From assembly GCF_000974445.1 (NCBI RefSeq), contig NZ_BBOJ01000026.1, forward strand, positions 62,001-126,000: a stretch of 64,000 nucleotides of DNA, read 5' to 3'. Origin of the DNA: Lentzea aerocolonigenes. GTDB lineage: Bacteria; Actinomycetota; Actinomycetes; Mycobacteriales; Pseudonocardiaceae. The stretch's first letter is position 1; each line of letters starts with the position of its first letter. Shown here piece by piece: positions 61,964 through 64,000 of the stretch. The notes under the pieces are model-generated. The model did no database searches and had not been told where the DNA came from. It saw only the letters and a list, made by a program, of their open reading frames with translations. The translations under genes were made by a program, and so were the position numbers.

Positions 61964-63119
61964 CGGTCAGGTAGACCGCGCGGACCTCCAGCGTCCGCTC
62001 GACCTTCTCGATCAGGGGCGCGAAGAACTGGCGCCGGTGCTCGGCGTCGCTCATCGAGATCACCGAGAAGTACATGCTGCCGAACGCCGCGAACAACGTC
62101 GCGTTGCGCAACATCGCGGACGGCACCCCGAGCCACGACATGGCCACCGTTCCCCCGATCCACTGCTCGGCGATCTCCGGCGTGACGACGATCAGACCCA
62201 GCACCACGAAGAACGCGTACAGCGCGAGCCCCACCACCGCCGCCTGCACGAGCTGGCGGATCGCGAGCATCACCAGCAGGTTGCGGCCCTGCCGGCCGTT
62301 CAACCGCTTGGGCTGCAACGGTTCGGCGATGTCCACCCCGGCCAGTGGCGTGCCCTTGCAGGCACCCTTGAGGATCTCCGGCCGCAGGTCCTGCTCGACC
62401 CTGCCGATCTCGTCGCGCAGGCGGGCGGCCGCGGCCAGCACGGTGATCGCGGCGAACAGCAGCACGATCAGGCTCACCCGCGGCCAGTGCAGCCGGTTCA
62501 TCGCCTGCCACAGCTCACCGGTGAAGAACAGGAACAGCGTCACGAACAGCATCGGCGGGAGTGCCCGGCCGAGCAGGTGCACGCTGTTGCGCAGGTCGGC
62601 GATCACGTGTCGGATGGCGGCCCTCAGCAACGCGCCCAGGCCGTAGGTGGTGGCCAGCATGGTCGCCACGAAGGCCAGGCCGAAGAAGGCGATGAACCAC
62701 AGCGGGACGACCCACCACTCGTAGTCAGGTCCCTCGGCACCAGGCGTGGTGATCTCGTCGTTGGCCACGTACTGGAGCAACGGCACGATCACCGGCATCG
62801 CGGCGTACACCACCAACAGCACGATGGTCGTGTGGCGCGAGAAGCTCGGCAGTCGCCGGACGAACGACGAGAGCAGCTTCCACGCGGACACCATCACCAC
62901 GACGATCACGCCGAGCAGCACCCACTTCGACAACCCGGTCGAGCGGATCAGCACGAGCCACGCGAGGCTGCCGACCGCGACGAACGTCAGCGCCGGCAGC
63001 ATCCGCGGCAGCACGTGCGAGCGGAAGCCGTAGCCCTCGATCATGGTGGGCGCGCCCTGCCGGACGAACCACTGCTCGGTCCGCCGGACCATCGCTTCCG
63101 AAGCCACGGCGTGGATCAT
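61941..63119 (-). CDS. Polytopic membrane protein of unknown function
   Basis: A 392-residue integral membrane protein with about eight hydrophobic segments. Examples: LPALTFVAVGSLAWLVLI, WVLLGVIVVVMVSAWKLL, WFIAFFGLAFVATMLATT, FVTLFLFFTGELW and VGLALYAFFVVLGLIVV. A cytoplasmic loop near the middle is charged (ARLRDEIGRVEQDLRPEIL). I do not recognise a family. It starts three bases after the SDR stop, with GTGAGG overlapping that stop as the ribosome site, so they form one operon. Confidence 0.75.
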   Translation of the reverse strand: MIHAVASEAMVRRTEQWFVRQGAPTMIEGYGFRSHVLPRMLPALTFVAVGSLAWLVLIRSTGLSKWVLLGVIVVVMVSAWKLLSSFVRRLPSFSRHTTIVLLVVYAAMPVIVPLLQYVANDEITTPGAEGPDYEWWVVPLWFIAFFGLAFVATMLATTYGLGALLRAAIRHVIADLRNSVHLLGRALPPMLFVTLFLFFTGELWQAMNRLHWPRVSLIVLLFAAITVLAAAARLRDEIGRVEQDLRPEILKGACKGTPLAGVDIAEPLQPKRLNGRQGRNLLVMLAIRQLVQAAVVGLALYAFFVVLGLIVVTPEIAEQWIGGTVAMSWLGVPSAMLRNATLFAAFGSMYFSVISMSDAEHRRQFFAPLIEKVERTLEVRAVYLTVREQAAA

Positions 63120-63122
63120 GCC

Positions 63123-63938
63123 TCACCGGTCGAACAGCCGCGCCATCACGCTGAAGTAGTGGGTCGGGGAGATGCGGGCGAGCGCGTCGAACACGTACGC
63201 GTCGGGCCCGACGAGGATCCGCGCCTTGCCCCGTTCGACGCCGCGGTGGATGACCTCGGCCGCCTTGTCCGACGTGGTCAGCGCGATCTTGTCGAAGTCA
63301 GAGGCGATCTGCTCCAGCGACCGGCCGTCCTCGTCGAGCTCGGCGTGGATGCGCCCGTTGCGGATGATGTTGGTCTTGATGCCGCCGGGGTGCACGGTGA
63401 CCGCGGAGACTCCGGTGCCGCGCAGCTCCTGGCGCAGCGAGTCGGTGAAGCCGCGGACGGCGAACTTCGAGGCGCAGTAAGCGCTCTGCTTCGGCATCCC
63501 GAGCAGCCCGAACACGCTGGAGGTGTTCACGATGACGCCGTAGTTGCGTTCGAGCAGCAACGGCAGGAACGCCCTCGTGCCGTTGACGACACCCCAGTAG
63601 TTGATGTCGAACAGCCAGGAGTCGTCCTCCGGCCGTGAGTTCAGCACGGTCGTGGACGTGGCGACGCCCGCGTTGTTGAACACGGCCGCGATGGGCAGGT
63701 CCAGCCAGTCGCGGACCTCGCCCGCGAACTGGTGCACGTCGTCCGCGTCCCGCACGTCGAGCACGCGGCTGAGCACCGGGCCGTGCAACGACTTGGCGGT
63801 TTCCTCGAGCCCTGCCTCGTCGACGTCGGCGATGACCACCGGTGAGCCGTGCTGGGACAGCCGTTGCGCGAGGCTGCGGCCGATTCCCGAGGCTGCTCCG
63901 GTGATCACCGCCGGTCGACCGGCGATCTTTCGCACCAT
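63123..63938 (-). CDS. Short-chain dehydrogenase/reductase
   Basis: A 271-residue classical SDR. NAD(P)-binding TGAASGIGRSLA (GxxxGxG), Asp38 after VVIADVD suggesting NAD preference, NNAGVA, and the active site Ser-x-Tyr-x3-Lys (NTSSVFG ... SAYCASK). Substrate unknown. Heads a two-gene transcript with the membrane protein. Start is ATG 63938. Confidence 0.93.
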   Translation of the reverse strand: MVRKIAGRPAVITGAASGIGRSLAQRLSQHGSPVVIADVDEAGLEETAKSLHGPVLSRVLDVRDADDVHQFAGEVRDWLDLPIAAVFNNAGVATSTTVLNSRPEDDSWLFDINYWGVVNGTRAFLPLLLERNYGVIVNTSSVFGLLGMPKQSAYCASKFAVRGFTDSLRQELRGTGVSAVTVHPGGIKTNIIRNGRIHAELDEDGRSLEQIASDFDKIALTTSDKAAEVIHRGVERGKARILVGPDAYVFDALARISPTHYFSVMARLFDR

Positions 63939-63968
63939 GCGACCAGTAGATCACCAAGGGCAATCGCC

Positions 63969-64000
63969 CTACTGGCGCAGCTCGGGGAACTGCTCGTCGC
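63969..64000 (-). CDS. C-terminal fragment of an upstream gene, cut by window edge
   Basis: The last nine codons and TAG stop (DEQFPELRQ) of a minus-strand gene that begins beyond 64000, 30 bp upstream of the SDR start. It is too short to identify. Confidence 0.35.
   Translation of the reverse strand, partial: DEQFPELRQ

Noticed and set aside
1-64000. tRNA or rRNA genes
   Set aside because: No cloverleaf with a CCA-type acceptor or rRNA-like conserved stretch was recognised by eye; a tRNAscan run would settle it.

Overview
The window is about 70% G+C, uses GTG starts freely, and carries families typical of filamentous actinomycetes: a SARP/AfsR regulator, DUF222-HNH (13E12-type) endonuclease, DasR/CebR-type operators, Tat-exported hydrolases, DUF4360 and DUF1996 proteins, and a multi-HAMP hybrid kinase with partner-switch proteins. 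I infer a Pseudonocardiales-like soil actinomycete (Lentzea/Saccharothrix/Actinosynnema type). This rests on gene content only. I saw no rRNA, tRNA, CRISPR array, transposase or phage gene, so it looks like chromosomal accessory sequence.

Layout. 0-6.3 kb: a 5'-truncated M28 aminopeptidase, a secreted type B carboxylesterase, a BASS transporter, two MFS transporters and a shortened luciferase-like oxidoreductase. 6.4-7.9 kb: a CBM2-GH18 chitinase whose upstream region holds both a DasR-type (dre) and a CebR-type box. 8.0-10.7 kb: a DUF222-HNH endonuclease gene bracketed by two inverted copies of a ~0.37-kb repeat, each with a nested palindrome that contains promoter- and terminator-like signals, plus a 33-bp minisatellite. 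10.7-17 kb: a tightly coupled branched-chain-type ABC import operon (lipoprotein, fused permease, two ATPases, anchored secreted protein, small membrane protein) with KstR-like palindromes upstream, then an SGNH hydrolase.

17.8-25.5 kb: DUF4142 and DUF1996 exported proteins, an orphan TIR-ClpB-like AAA+ protein (the most striking gene here), an alginate-lyase-like enzyme, ilvD and a PRC-barrel protein. 25.5-30.5 kb: a MerR gene divergent from an FMN reductase fused to an apparently inactive erythromycin-esterase fold; a TetR gene divergent from an acyl-CoA ligase around a 21-bp palindrome; a 50-residue peptide gene; and an AlkB-like gene under an SOS box. 30.5-33 kb: a DUF4062-NB-ARC-TPR STAND protein. 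33-41.6 kb: a stress-signalling block (SpoIIE phosphatase, 1382-residue hybrid kinase, STAS proteins, RsbW-like kinase, Ppx/GppA).

41.7-52.5 kb: phosphodiesterase plus GNAT pair, a GH88 hydrolase, a 30-bp palindromic repeat array, a two-component system, two DUF4360 secreted proteins around a degenerate ATPase, and a Tat-exported extensin-like protein. 52.5-64 kb: type II NADH dehydrogenase coupled to a ferritin-like/SRPBCC protein, a Rieske-tailed FAD oxidoreductase, paaZ, a SARP regulator divergent from two duplicated small cysteine-containing secreted proteins, an AraC regulator, a membrane protein and an SDR.

How it fits together: exported polysaccharide hydrolases (chitinase, alginate-lyase-like, GH88) share candidate sugar-responsive operators. 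Two NTPase genes of immune or regulated-death architecture lie within 13 kb, next to an SOS-controlled repair gene. The 33-41 kb block forms a phosphatase/kinase/antagonist set that could control sigma-factor partner switching.
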